From contig JAAPAO010000238.1 of NCBI GenBank assembly GCA_013115145.1, positions 1 to 48,797 on the forward strand: a stretch of 48,797 nt of DNA, read 5' to 3'. Below, one piece after another: positions 1 to 12,470 of this stretch. Made by a program: the position numbers and the translations under genes. The first letter of the stretch is position 1. Every line of letters begins with the position of its first letter. The notes beneath the pieces were generated by a model. That model had not been told where the DNA came from. It saw only the letters and a program-made list of their open reading frames with translations, and did no database searches. Origin of the DNA: Perkinsus chesapeaki (taxonomy: Eukaryota > Perkinsozoa > Perkinsida > Perkinsidae).

Positions 1-242
1 GCTCAATTTAACCGATAGGTCAAATTTCTGAGAAGTGATACTTTTGGGACCACCGTGTGATACATTTGGGACCACTGGCCTTGTTTGGTCATAGTTATAT
101 CTGACCATGGCTTAATGTGGCTCATCTAGGAATGTATGGAGTAAGCTTTGTTATTAGATATTTAAATCAGTGTATCTAATTGATATAATTCTCATTATAA
201 TATTACTGTGTTTATAAGTTGTCTAATAATAGTATTTATATT

Positions 243-1127
243 ATGCCAGCAGTAGCATCCCGGCCTCCTATACGAACACCTAGAGGGGTCATGTTAGGGT
301 AAGATAGTAGATTACTACCTTTGCGTCATCACTTTAAGTAGTATTATTTTTATTGCTCTAACGGTGCTCACGGGGGCCTATGAATTGATAGATAACGTCC
401 GGTGATAGTTGGGAATGAGTGATAATGGTATTCTTAATTGTATATTAACCTTAAGTCTGGGCTTGGGTTATAGCAGCTGCTCAAATGATGTTTAATAATA
501 GTATCTTCACCTCCTAATCAGATACTTCTTCCCTTGCTGCTGTGGCTGTGGCAGTGGTAATGTATTGAGTAGACTATGCCATTGTGATGCTATATATTTA
601 AGTGTAGCTCCATACTTCATACCGGGAATATCAATAAGAAAGGGGGTAATACCAAATACCCAGTCATCATCATCCACTGCTTACTAAACTCATTAACTTA
701 TCCTCAAAAGCAACTTTGTCGGCTTTTCTATTCTTTAACGACTCGAGTAGAGCCGAGAGGGGAGGCCTTTAGTCCCGGTGAAAATGTAATGTTCAATGAT
801 ATCACTTTCTACTTTGTTTCAGTTTCTAATATCAATGTTTGGTGATGGTATTGCCATTATGTTGGTATTAACATGGCTTATAAAAGGAGTACCAGGAACT
901 ATTACATTATCATATCGACAACAAAGTGTATCTTATATATTAATAATGATGATGATGGTAATAGAAGGTTCGATCAAGCATTGGGGTGTGCGTGCTCTCA
1001 TTCTCAAAAGTACCCAGAGGGACAGCTGGTTCTATTTCGGACGCCTCATGTTAATAATGAGATAAAAATTATATGGAATTCTCCTCCGGTCCACGTGAAT
1101 CGCTTGTTTTTCCTGACCACTATGTGA
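243..1127 (+). CDS. Putative multi-exon membrane protein
   Basis: I do not recognise this gene. ATG at 243 opens MPAVASRPPIRTPRG. A 43-nt intron (299-341) leads to a hydrophobic exon (IIFIALTVLTGAYELIDNV, 342-401). Further exon-like pieces lie near 620-650 and 710-750. The clearest exon is about 817-950, with FLISMFGDGIAIMLVLTWLI, a likely membrane segment. The last exon, about 1004-1127, starts YPEGQLVLF and ends at TGA. The intron at 951-1003 joins the last two exons in phase. At least two membrane segments are likely. The exons between 402 and 816 are uncertain, so the product length is not known. No homologue is assigned. Confidence 0.4.
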
Positions 1128-1137
1128 TAATTAATAT

Positions 1138-1155
1138 ACAGTCATATATGACTGT
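1138..1155. repeat. 18-bp perfect palindrome downstream of the 243-1127 gene
   Basis: ACAGTCATATATGACTGT is a perfect palindrome 11 nt after the stop at 1127. A second small hairpin follows directly (CTCCTAG, 7-nt loop, CTAGGAG). Its position fits an RNA-processing or termination hairpin, but no function can be shown. Confidence 0.5.
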
Positions 1156-2016
1156 CTCCTAGTCGGGATCTAGGAGTAACCGGAAACACGCGACAGAGTG
1201 GAAAGGGTCGCATTGACAAACGCCGATGGTAGTCTTATGAGGCTCACTAACGTCTGAACTCACCTAGTCTAAACTAGATACATTATCGCCTTGTGAGGCT
1301 TCCTTTTTTATTGTTAGATAATAGTAGGGCTGATTGGTTATTATAGACGTAAAAGTAGCTCTGGATGTGTACTAATACGTTTATATGCATCAATGAAAGG
1401 TATTTTATATATTGTAATAATAACAACAACAACAACAACCACAAGTCCATCTAGTAGTTAACTATCATCATCAGTTACGTATAATACTTATACCATTATC
1501 ACTTGGTTTTAATGACTTTAACGGTCATTGGCGAATTTGCTGTAAGTTACGATGATGATGATGAAGTACACCTTATATTATCTACCCATTAGGCTCCGGT
1601 CTGGAGCTGAGCTCAAGTGCATTATTTTCTGTGATATGGATCCTTATAGATATGTATATGTTATGGGTATGTCCTTAATGGCTTCAATGAGTATTATATC
1701 ACACTTTAGATTGCTAATAGCTTTGCAGTTCATTGTGATTATCGACATTACATAAGACAACAACGTAGGAGTGGACTCACAGGATTAGCTCAAGGTTTGT
1801 TGCTAGTATACATCGTCAGTAAAGGGAAGGATTCGTTCCTGCTGCTGCTGTTAGGGTCGGATTTGGAACGCATGCTCATATTGGAATGATAATATTAATA
1901 ACAAGCAATACTGTCAATGCCACCATTTTTGAAGCATTTTTCATTAAAGTTGTTTTGTGTTCATCTCTATCTCTATCATCATCATCATCATTGCCGTCAT
2001 CTTGCCAGTTCTATCC
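1156..2016. other. AT-rich intergenic DNA with triplet microsatellites
   Basis: No supported gene. It holds an ACA-type run near 1424-1440, an ATG/GAT run near 1550-1563 and an ATC run at about 1975-1992. The ATC run reads as a hydrophobic leader in frame with the next gene, but no ATG precedes it in that frame. Confidence 0.5.
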
Positions 2017-3138
2017 ATGTCATCATCATCATCAGTAACACCTTCACAAGAAAGAGCATGTTTGAATTTGTGGGCACTCTCTCAATGGGGTCCGTTTCAC
2101 GACCCTGTTAATAAGTTGGTGGATCGAACACCATATGCACTGTCTATATTAGAGTATAGTAGAGCTAATCCTCAGCAACAGATGGAAATAGTAGCATGCT
2201 GGAAAAAGGGATGTATACAAGATATGGATTCATCAATATGTGTTTTAAAAGATTCGGGGCATCTATTAATAGTAGATTCTGTCCGACTTGAAGTTCGAGA
2301 GATATCTTTGAAAGATATAAGCGAAGTTAAAGTAAGAAGTATGCTGATGCAAGGAGTTGATGGAGGCATGGAGATCAGCGAGTGGCAGGAAAGTTGTGCA
2401 AATAGTCGGCTTATATGCAAGTTAAATACAATGTGTTTTTCGATGTGTGTGGATGAGAAAAATAATGAAGTATTAATAACGCATCCGAGAGGCATTACTG
2501 AAGAAGAGCAACGGGAACGAATAATAGCTGTATCATTGGGAACTTCACTGGAGCAAGTAGTTATTAATACTACTTCACTGAATCTGGGGTACTGCATTCC
2601 TGCTATAAAATACTCCTCAAAGAGCGGATATATTTACATACTTGATCACGAGAATTCGTCATTATTACGCACTCAACGTGTTGGTAATGAACTGAATCTT
2701 GTATCGATACTTTCGCTCTATCATTCAAAGATTGGCGGTCACGTTCAAAGATTATCTCTTCCGGAAGACTTTGATATTTTCATAGACCAAGAAGGCAGGG
2801 AATGCATAGTAGTAGCTGACACCGACAATAAGCGAATAGTTTTGTGGCGCGGTGACGATCCTATTGGTATTGACTTGACTGGTCGTATGAGTGGTGAGCC
2901 TATCTCTGTTGAAGTTGATACTACCAGACGATTTGGTTCTTCTCGGGGCCCTCGAGTTTACTTTGGTATGCTACCTACTAATAACATGTTGGAACTTGAC
3001 TTAACATCATTAAATATAGTTGAACGAATGTCGGAAGTGATACCATTAGACATAGCCATTGATAAGAGGAATGGTAGAGTATTTGTAGCAGATGATATTA
3101 CTAAGAGTATTATACAAGTTGGTTTTGCTGTTTCATAA
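2017..3138 (+). CDS. NHL-like beta-propeller protein
   Basis: Single-exon gene of 374 codons plus stop from the first in-frame ATG. It contains blades of the type GRECIVVADTDNKRIVLWRG (nt about 2795-2850) and NGRVFVADDITKSIIQV near the end, typical of NHL or six-bladed propeller repeats. Others include SGYIYILDHENSSLLRTQRV. Such folds usually serve as binding platforms, and no catalytic residues are evident. The frame stays open upstream to 1957 and would add a hydrophobic leader that could act as a signal peptide. That leader comes from an ATC microsatellite and lacks an ATG, so secretion is uncertain. Partner and substrate are unknown. Confidence 0.75.
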   Translation: MSSSSSVTPSQERACLNLWALSQWGPFHDPVNKLVDRTPYALSILEYSRANPQQQMEIVACWKKGCIQDMDSSICVLKDSGHLLIVDSVRLEVREISLKDISEVKVRSMLMQGVDGGMEISEWQESCANSRLICKLNTMCFSMCVDEKNNEVLITHPRGITEEEQRERIIAVSLGTSLEQVVINTTSLNLGYCIPAIKYSSKSGYIYILDHENSSLLRTQRVGNELNLVSILSLYHSKIGGHVQRLSLPEDFDIFIDQEGRECIVVADTDNKRIVLWRGDDPIGIDLTGRMSGEPISVEVDTTRRFGSSRGPRVYFGMLPTNNMLELDLTSLNIVERMSEVIPLDIAIDKRNGRVFVADDITKSIIQVGFAVS

Positions 3139-3308
3139 TAATGTAGTCTATTTGAGTTAAGTATGTTAAAGGCAAGTCATATCAACTAAATAGTACTCAA
3201 GTACTATTTTAATAATACTTCTATTTTACCTGTTTATAATACGTGAAGTTAGATTGTGTACGTCGCGTAATTACACGTTTACTACTCATTTTTTTGTGGT
3301 GGTTCAGT

Positions 3309-3515
3309 TGGTTTATCCCACAGCAACTCCACTTACTGTAATTGATCGTATTGATATGAGAGTATACAGTCAGGCTACGGTATGTGTAATGCTATTATCT
3401 ATGTAATGTTGTTTTGTAATATTTTTCAATGAAAAATTTTCATAGTTTCAGTACACCTTACGGTTCAGAGTAGATTAATTCCTCCACATATTGTACTTCC
3501 TCGTGGTTTATTATA
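3309..3515 (+). other. Two coding-like exons of an unassigned gene
   Basis: After an acceptor at about 3308, the frame reads LVYPTATPLTVIDRIDMRVYSQATV. A donor near 3384 and acceptor at 3446 join it in frame to SVHLTVQSRLIPPHIVLPRG, ending TAA near 3515. The codons look real, but I find no 5' exon with an ATG between 3139 and 3308. It may be a small gene, or a fragment. Confidence 0.25.
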
Positions 3516-3548
3516 AATAATAATAGTTAGTTGATAACGATTGCCGGT

Positions 3549-6500
3549 ATGTTAATATCACGCTCATCATCAACCTCAACACTTACGTCACTACAACAAC
3601 AACAATACTATATAACTAGAATATTGCCCATTTTGACAAGTAGAAGATCGTTTAGAGCTCGTGGTAGAGTGAAGCGCGGTGAACTAATACAGAACATACC
3701 TATAGAGAGGCTTGATGCTGATGGTAATGAAATTGATACAATGGTTACTACATCACCACCTCTAACTCAGGTAATGGTCGAACAACTATTGAATGGAACA
3801 GGTTTCGAGGTTGCTCCTTTAATGATACCGAACTTGTCGTTCCTGGTGCACTACCAGGTGAAACTGTTACTGTTAAAATAGGAGGGGTAAGCAAAACGTC
3901 TTAGATAGGGTATTCAATGTAAATATTCTTACGTCGATGTACTCTGTATAATAATACATCGAAGTCGTCGAGTCCTGGACTAAGTCATTGCTCTAGGAAC
4001 CTCCTTAGAGCATCTACTTAGGCATTCCATACCATCTCACAGGTATCACTGTAATAGGATAGTCTTACTGGACCCAGCGTACTCTTATCTGATATTACTC
4101 ATCTTGTTTGTTACAGCACCATTCTTTTTTAGGTAAGAGGTAATGGTAAAAAATATAACGAAGTTTTCGTACATGTATTCGCCCGACGAAATTGGGCAGT
4201 TGAACCCGGAAGCTTTGGTAAGTTCCACCTACTACTTTATCAAGGATAACTAGATCCTCAGCTTTATGTATTCACTAACGTTTGATTTGATTGTTGTTGA
4301 TAATAATAGTGTAGTTGGTTCGCATCATCTTTCGAGTATTGTAGAACATCATCCGTTGTCTACAGTATTCTCAGTAAATCGAGTCTTATACTTTTTAACT
4401 CTATAACAGTTAGCTCGATGCATTTGAAACATTCTGAAGCGACGCACTTGTTGTTGAATTCGGGAACATAGAAGATATCAGCAGCATCAGTTCACCCCCG
4501 CCCCCTGATTCCTAATATTTGCTATCCCTCCTTCATTCCTACTCAAATAGCTGCTCTATTCTACTCTTATCCACGGCTACCCCTATCCCGACATTCCCTT
4601 CACCATAGGTTCGCCCATGCTATGGATGAATAGTACTGAGATACTCGACTATCATAAGAATTCACCATATGAGCTACCAGAGGAAGAAGTATGCTTTATA
4701 TTACCACGATACTGAGTATGTTATCATCGCATTCGCAGGTTTGTGGGTATTTCGACAAGCGACATGATGAGCTCAGCTGTAGTGGATGTCAAATACCACA
4801 TTTGCAGTATCAGCGGTACGTATAATGGGAAGCATAGTCATTAATAATGCATTTCAGGCAACTATTGTGGAAACGTAAACTGCTGTCAGAGATGATACCA
4901 AATGAATTCCAACATAAACAAGATAATGATAAACTTATACCAATAGTGGCTAGTGGCTTAGAGTCATTTAATGAGCATCGAACATGTACATAATAATATA
5001 ACATTATACACCTCCTCAAATATCTAAATCAATCTATATTTAGATTCCCAAATACTCCACTCACCTGATAAATGGGATCCTCCTGTTATTGGACATTATG
5101 CTAGAAAAGCCAATGCTCCAGGAGAGAGAAGAGAAGTGTAATAGCAACTATAGCATCAATAATCGCCTACATTATTGAAGCATTGTCATTTATTCGTGGG
5201 CTTCAACGGGGCCCATATATGGAGGTAATCAAGTTTTCGTTCCCCCTAGTGTTGTTACTGGTGGACATTGTCCACGTAAAGAGCCACCAGCATCCGAAGC
5301 TGAGAGAGCTATTATGGAGGTATTGGCTGAACACTATAAGATCGACCGAGAATACTACAGCGCGTAGGAGCATAACCACTCTATCACCACTTGATCGTTG
5401 TTTATAGGTATGATTTCTGGCGACATAGAGGTAACTTTATGGGTATTAACTTCCACATTGGAAAGGATAAGGATGGTCGGCGACATGTACTTGTTAACAT
5501 TCTAATGACAATGGATATTATAAGAGATAAGATGGATCCGTTAGTGGATGCTCTTATTAAAGTAAAAAGTGAGTTTTAGTAGGTAGATCAACGCAAGTTG
5601 TTCAGGTACCGCAAGTTGATGCCATCGTTGCCAATAAAGTCGATAAAGTATATTATCCGGGCTTTAATATTAAATCTGATGATAAGCATCAAATGGTAAA
5701 CCTTAATACCGGATATTTTAATTGTTAATATCATTCAGCTACTATATGGTGATGAGCCTTATATACCACATACACTAACTGTTGGTGCCGATAATAGGAA
5801 AATACCTATTAAGATAGGGGTTGGGGATGTGTTATGGTCTAATGCAACTATACATAAAGAGATACTCGATACTGTGGCTGAGTTTGCTAAACCTAATCAA
5901 AGTGATTAAATGACATGTACATTTTACAGGACAATATCTTCCCTTATTAGATGACGTGATTTGGGATGTTTGGTCCGCTAATGGAGCATCAACTTTAACA
6001 TTAGCCGATAAATGCCGGCATATAGTATCATTAGATGCTTCTAGAACACGGTGAGAACTGATATATATTATATCGATACTATCGAGTATATTATACTGAT
6101 CGATATATATATTATCATTTCATAATTGTATTTAGAGTCAACGGTCTTAAGGAGAATCTACGACTAAATCCAGATATAGCATCAAGAGTTACACCAGTAT
6201 TAGCCAATATGTATAGGGAAGATACTTTAGTGTAAGTAGTCTTTTAATAATAATGATCGCAAACCACTTTGATTCTATCACCGACATACTGGCATTCATG
6301 AGGCGTGTATGGAGCAGCTGCTATAAGTCAGCAGTATTATCTATGTTCAAAGGATATTCCACCGCGATAGTTGACTCAAATTAAATACCATTCATACGAC
6401 ATGACTAGTGTAGATACCTATCTGGTCACATTCATCGTAACCGTGCTCTGCAACTACTCGATACCGCTTACAAAAGCCTTGAGGATGCCCGGAGACTGAG

Positions 6501-8423
6501 GAGTATCGGTGTGGTCCAAGGAATCAATAGAACTAAAAGTCTAGTGGGTTAATGAAATAATAATACTTCTGTAGAACTGATGCCTATGATAGGAGCGAAA
6601 ACATGCCAAGCAGTTCACTGAGTTGCCGGCTGACGTCTCGGAAGTTTTGAAGGCCGAAGCTAAACTGGCATTGGCGGAGGGGACAATTGAAGGGGATAAC
6701 AGATTCAACTTACTTGTCAAGTATGTCGTCGTTAGGATGATGAGGGAAAGTCGGTATGAGGAATTAATGCTTCAGACATATGAGATCGACCAGAACACCA
6801 GAAGGGCTACAGCCTATGTTACCGATAAAACAACCCTGGATGCTCGAGCTTACTCCACAAATGCAGAAGAGCATTACAGCAGCGTAAGGAATCATAAACA
6901 GAATGATTGTTAGATAACTTATATTAATGAATATCGATTTGGTCTTAAAAATGGTTACGTGGTGTGGTATATCAACTTTTAAGCTGGCACAAGTTAGAGG
7001 CCGTTGCATTAAAGAATATTTACATCAATTTGTAACTCTTTTTATGTTCGTGTTTTGGTGTACTCTCTATTGAAGTTGATCGATTTGATAGATACCAGCA
7101 AGTTCGGAGTAGAATAGATAGAGGTGAGGCTGCTGATGATGTTATACAAACACCTGATGAGGCCGAGAGGGAATCTCAATTAGTTGATGCGGCATATATG
7201 TGGCTTATGAATAAAGTATTATTTTATGCCACATTAATTGCAAACATCCATTCAGTCTAAACCAACTACCGTAGAAAAGCAACTTGCAGAATCAGAGAAT
7301 CGAAGAAAAGACTTGACAGCAGGGATAAAAAGCTCGAGTGTTGAGCCAACTGAGAGATCACCTGCATTGCCTGGAGCTGGCCGACCGTTTTATAGTTGGG
7401 ATACACTTGATAAGGCGAAAGAGAAGGATGATGTTAAGGTAAACGCTCTGCGCGCATAATCATCCAAATATGCTTTCAATGGTTGTGACGGAATCTCAAG
7501 AATTCCAGTCAATTCCTTCTCTATCGGTAAGCATCTCAGCGACCGCTCACTTTCAGGAAGAGCTAAGTATGAATATGGATGCTATAGAGCAATTGGAAGA
7601 GGAAGGCCCTGTCTTTGAGATCACCCCTCCTAACGATGGACTTACGAAGCAAAGGGATGAAGAAGATGAACATCAAGCTGGAACAGCAGCAGCAGCTGAA
7701 GAGTGAGTTATCATTTACATGTAACAACTAGCCACCGCTTGTAGGAGAGAAGTTATAAAATCACGTACCGATGAATGGAGAACAACGACTTTACCATCTC
7801 CTGATATTGTGGTCATCAGTTTCCCACCTAAATCTAAAAGAAGGTATAAATGCTTGTTCAACGCGTGTGTGACGTTATCATTATCAGTGAAAAGGAGGGT
7901 AATCTCCCCAAACTATTCCGTCGATGGCTCAGAGCTTCAGCAGTTAAACGTATTGTTGCTGTATTCACCGATCCTAAAGGTCTATCTAAAGATGTTGGGT
8001 AGGAACAACCTATCTTATAGACTTATAGACTGTCACTTTGCTGCCATTGCCTCATCTGTGACGATAAAGATATCATCATCAAAGCAGCCGCGGCATCGAC
8101 CGTCGACGTAACGTCGAGGCTCGACGTAATCATGAAGTCTAAACCTTTTCCGTATAACTTGTATGATTTAACTGTTTGAATAGAATGGTACTAAGCGTAA
8201 GTGGTTGAGCACACTTTAATGATTTGCACATAACAGATATTTACATTACCACTAAAACATAATGCCTAAATCGAATTAAGTGGGATGCTCGATAAAAGCG
8301 CAACTTCGACCCAATCTTATTCTAATATGTTCTAGGCACTTGAAGCAGCTGGGCTATTCAGCAGATGATATTAAAGTTATTGATGCACAACCAGGAACGA
8401 TGGATGTAGGGGATGAGGATTAA
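3549..8423 (+). CDS. TrmA/RumA-family RNA (uracil-5) methyltransferase homologue, possibly a pseudoenzyme
   Basis: Multi-exon gene. After a basic N-terminus, a 47-nt intron (3724-3770) joins to a TRAM-like segment (ELVVPGALPGETVTVKI, about 3830-3886). A cysteine cluster CGYFDKRHDELSCSGCQ, as in the 4Fe-4S site of RumA, lies at about 4742-4790. YRYDFWRHRGNFMGINFHIG (about 5400-5460) fits the insertion before the methylase fold. Motif I reads DVWSANGASTLTLA (about 5965-6005) instead of a DxxCGxG type. Downstream, the DPPR position reads ISFPPKS (about 7815-7840), the SCNP nucleophile reads FTDPKG (about 7965-7982) and the terminal HVE reads MDV. Family members methylate U54 of tRNA or 23S rRNA through the Cys of SCNP. 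About 1.5 kb of extra coding (6400-7700) sits between motif I and the DPPR position. It is either a large insertion or a nested gene. An A4 run near 6598 breaks the frame of that insert. Exon borders between 5580 and 7745 are uncertain. Confidence 0.55.
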
Positions 8424-8953
8424 GCATCCAAACTCGTTGAATATATCTTTGGTATTCAGGTGGTTGTGGTAGTTCAGTTAAACCTCAAGTCTGCGAAATC
8501 TGATAATGAAGAGATCATCGACATCCCACGACTTCATTATCACAGCCATGAGAATTCCCCATAATGAGTGATGATGCCACCTCCTCCCTTGTCATGTTGT
8601 TTCTAAGTATGTCATTCTTGTGAATCGATAATTCATCAGAGTTGCATTTCCAGTGACATGACAGTGAATGAACTGCAGGCATAAGGAGGCTACTGCTGCT
8701 AATCCTTATCACTACCGTGTACAGTATATGGCTTGTCAACAGTACTTTATTACAGTTCACACATTTCTTGATTTCTTGCGGCGAATAAGAATTCACAGGC
8801 CTCTAGAAAAGTGAAACTCAACGGCCTAGTAAGATCGATACCATGCAACCCATCCAAATTGAACATGTGAGGTTTATGAAGTTGGCCTCGTTGTCTAGTT
8901 GACATCGTCAATTTTGGCACGCACGCGCGGGCAGCTGGTCGCGCATGCCACCT
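8424..8953. other. Intergenic; weak minus-strand ORF
   Basis: A minus-strand frame at 8515-8796 could encode 93 aa. It has a CVNC pair and a later SCHWKC, loosely zinc-finger-like. No splice-consistent extension and no homologue could be assigned. Nothing else is seen here. Confidence 0.2.
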
Positions 8954-8987
8954 CCAAACACAGTATCCCAGGGGATACTGTGTTTGG
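8954..8987. repeat. Perfect 34-nt inverted repeat (16-bp stem, 2-nt loop)
   Basis: CCAAACACAGTATCCC, then AG, then GGGATACTGTGTTTGG. The two arms are exact reverse complements. It lies about 650 bp from a Tc1/mariner remnant. It could be two abutting terminal repeats left by a small element, or an RNA hairpin. Confidence 0.8.
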
Positions 8988-9057
8988 CTTCATATTTGAC
9001 CTTCCTCTTCCTCCTTCCGTTCCCAGGTTGGACATCATTACCTGACTGAGTTTAGGT

Positions 9058-9240
9058 TGGATACATGGTCGTACAAGAGCTTCGGGGTTCGGGTTCGCTG
9101 CGCTGCTGCAGCATTCGCCCACTCGAGAGGAAGAGTTGGTTGATGATGTACAACTGGCAAGCAATTATCACCTAGCAGCCACAGAAAGCGAAGATCGCGA
9201 GATCACTGCCGAGACGAGCTATCTTCATACCGAGTCGTAG
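9058..9240 (+). other. Coding-like fragment
   Basis: One plus-strand frame of 60 codons reads smoothly (FAALLQHSPTREEELVDDVQ, then SNYHLAATESEDREITAETS) and ends in TAG at 9238-9240. It has no ATG at its start and no neighbouring exon that I can join. It may be a decayed gene or part of a mobile element. Confidence 0.2.
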
Positions 9241-9594
9241 TCTTTGTAATAGTCGTCATGTGAGCTCCTATGCAAGTCAATAGCGGAACATCTTGAACAT
9301 CACAAACTCCAGAACATCTTGACGAGCATACTGATGATATCAATGCCATGGGCTTGCAAAGGTGCAACTACCGGGTCCGATGCAAATTCAATTTGCATCG
9401 TGCAATCCTCATTTTGCTTATTACTGCTTACTCATGCTCAATACTCATCTCAGGACTGCTTGCCCAAATTGCGTTTATGCACCTTCCCTTTGTATGGGCA
9501 AGTGGTTTATTGTTTCAACCAATTTGGTTGATACCGTAATAAATGTACCCACTCAACAATGTTGATGCCCTCACAGGCGATCCTCAAAGACGAT

Positions 9595-10260
9595 CATGCC
9601 CATGACTGGACTCAACGATGGCCAAGAGCAAGTTGGCACATTGTTGTCCTCTAACCGCACTTAAGTACTACGAGAAGCATGGCACGGAGCGTTATTTTGT
9701 TGGAAGATCATGTTGGCTTCTAAAACCGGGAGGAGGTGGTAGGTTAGGAGCTGCTGGTACTTCGCAGAATCCAAACGAGTATCCACCACTACCAGCGCGA
9801 GCTTCTGGTTCTCGCATATGGCTTCCCCGAAACCCGAAACCATCACTGACCCTCCACCGAGGCTGCGCTTCGACCTCTGTAGCCCACAGAGACTTGGGGA
9901 GCAGTAATGATAGACTCCATCTCGGCCATCCAAATCAATTTTTTTCTCATCGGTAAAAACGGAATTTCCGAAATTCCATCAATGAGATATTAGGGGCGCG
10001 ACTAACATCTAACCCAAGGTCCCTGACTACCCCGGCGCAGCTGAGTTCCGGATCCTAGACCAAAGCTCGCACAATTCTTCGCTTGTCGGCTGGGGATATT
10101 TTGGGCTTAGGAGTTCTAGGTTAGAACCCCTTCTCTCACGTGATTTTCTCCCTCTTTGACTATTTTGCTGATCACGCTCTGGATAACTTGGTATGCAGTA
10201 GCCCGATCTTTCTGCGTGAACTTCTTCTGACCGTTTGATCCCAACTGGGCAGACATTTCT
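9595..10260 (-). mobile_element. Degenerate Tc1/mariner transposase
   Basis: Read on the minus strand. MSAQLGSNGQKKFTQKDRA (from about 10255) starts an HTH-type N-terminus, and the segment behind it is broken by stops and frame changes. At 9661-9933 one frame keeps GGSVMVSGFGEA, YQQLLTYHLLPVLEANMIFQ and QQNNAPCHASRST, the Tc1 DDE-domain signature. The second catalytic Asp (normally QQDNAPCH) is Asn. The third motif region reads WPSLSPVMG and lacks the usual DLN. With these losses and the internal stops it cannot encode an active transposase. I could not find matching terminal repeats, so the element ends are undefined. The flanks at 9241-9594 and 10261-10430 hold nothing else I can name. Confidence 0.8.
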
Positions 10261-10438
10261 CTAGAAGAGCTCCGAGCGCCAAGATATCAATAGTTAGTCA
10301 TGGAACGGTTGATCGATTCCGAGTTGTGTTTTTGGTTTTTATGATAGTACTCGTGTTTGCAATTTCACATTACGACGCTAGATATTAAGTGAGAAATCGA
10401 AAAAAAAACGAACTATTCTCTTTTATTGCGTCGGGCTG

Positions 10439-10890
10439 TTATATTATCGTAAGATTGTTATTCTGATCTAGAATCTCTGAGCCTTCGTAGCCCACTTTGG
10501 TTGGGGAGGGTGCAATTTCTAAAAGTTCACACTTCGATGTTTTCTGTGAATTCACACGTAAGTCTTCTGTGTTAGGGTTATAATGAACGACACCTGCGAT
10601 AGATATGCAATGTAACATGAGCTCGACGTTGTTACAACGTCGTTGTACAATCAGCCCCATGTTAGACAAGCACAGCAGCAGCACTCGTGACAAATGCGGT
10701 GCGAACCTAGCAAGTGCTGCTCGATTAAGTTGGAGTACAAGACGTAAGCTTCTAAAATAGGGGAATCTTGAAGAAATTCCACGGGGCACTCGAAGGGTTC
10801 TCTACAGCGACGATACTGTGTGACTGAAACTGATATGGGCTGGCAGAGGTGCAACCACCCAAGCGGCGTATGACATACAACGTTGACCAA
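10439..10890 (-). CDS. Hypothetical coding region, unassigned
   Basis: Two overlapping minus-strand frames both look partly coding. At 10651-10890 one reads REPFECPVEFLQDSPILEAY. At 10439-10789 another reads NRAALARFAPHLSRVLLLCL and later HYNPNTEDLRVNSQKTSKCE, ending TAA at 10439. They could be exons joined by a short intron, but I could not fix the border. No domain is recognised. It could also be a decayed mobile-element gene. Confidence 0.25.
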
Positions 10891-10998
10891 GAATGTTAGA
10901 ATCGTTACCGCGACAAATCAATCACCGAACGTGAAGTGTTGGTACTACCATATAGTGTAGCATATTGCATACACCTAGATTAAAGAGGCAGTAATCTA

Positions 10999-12470
<1,472 letters not shown>

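Noticed and set aside
951-1003. Intron with GGTTCGATC, counted at first as a tRNA-like intron
   Set aside because: After the T-loop the spacing to a T-run fails and the T-stem does not pair. Probably chance.
2172-2597. 141-codon minus-strand ORF
   Set aside because: It is antisense to the propeller gene, which has clear repeats and composition.
8515-8796. LIM-like zinc finger on the minus strand
   Set aside because: Cys and His spacing does not fit LIM or other zinc-finger consensus.
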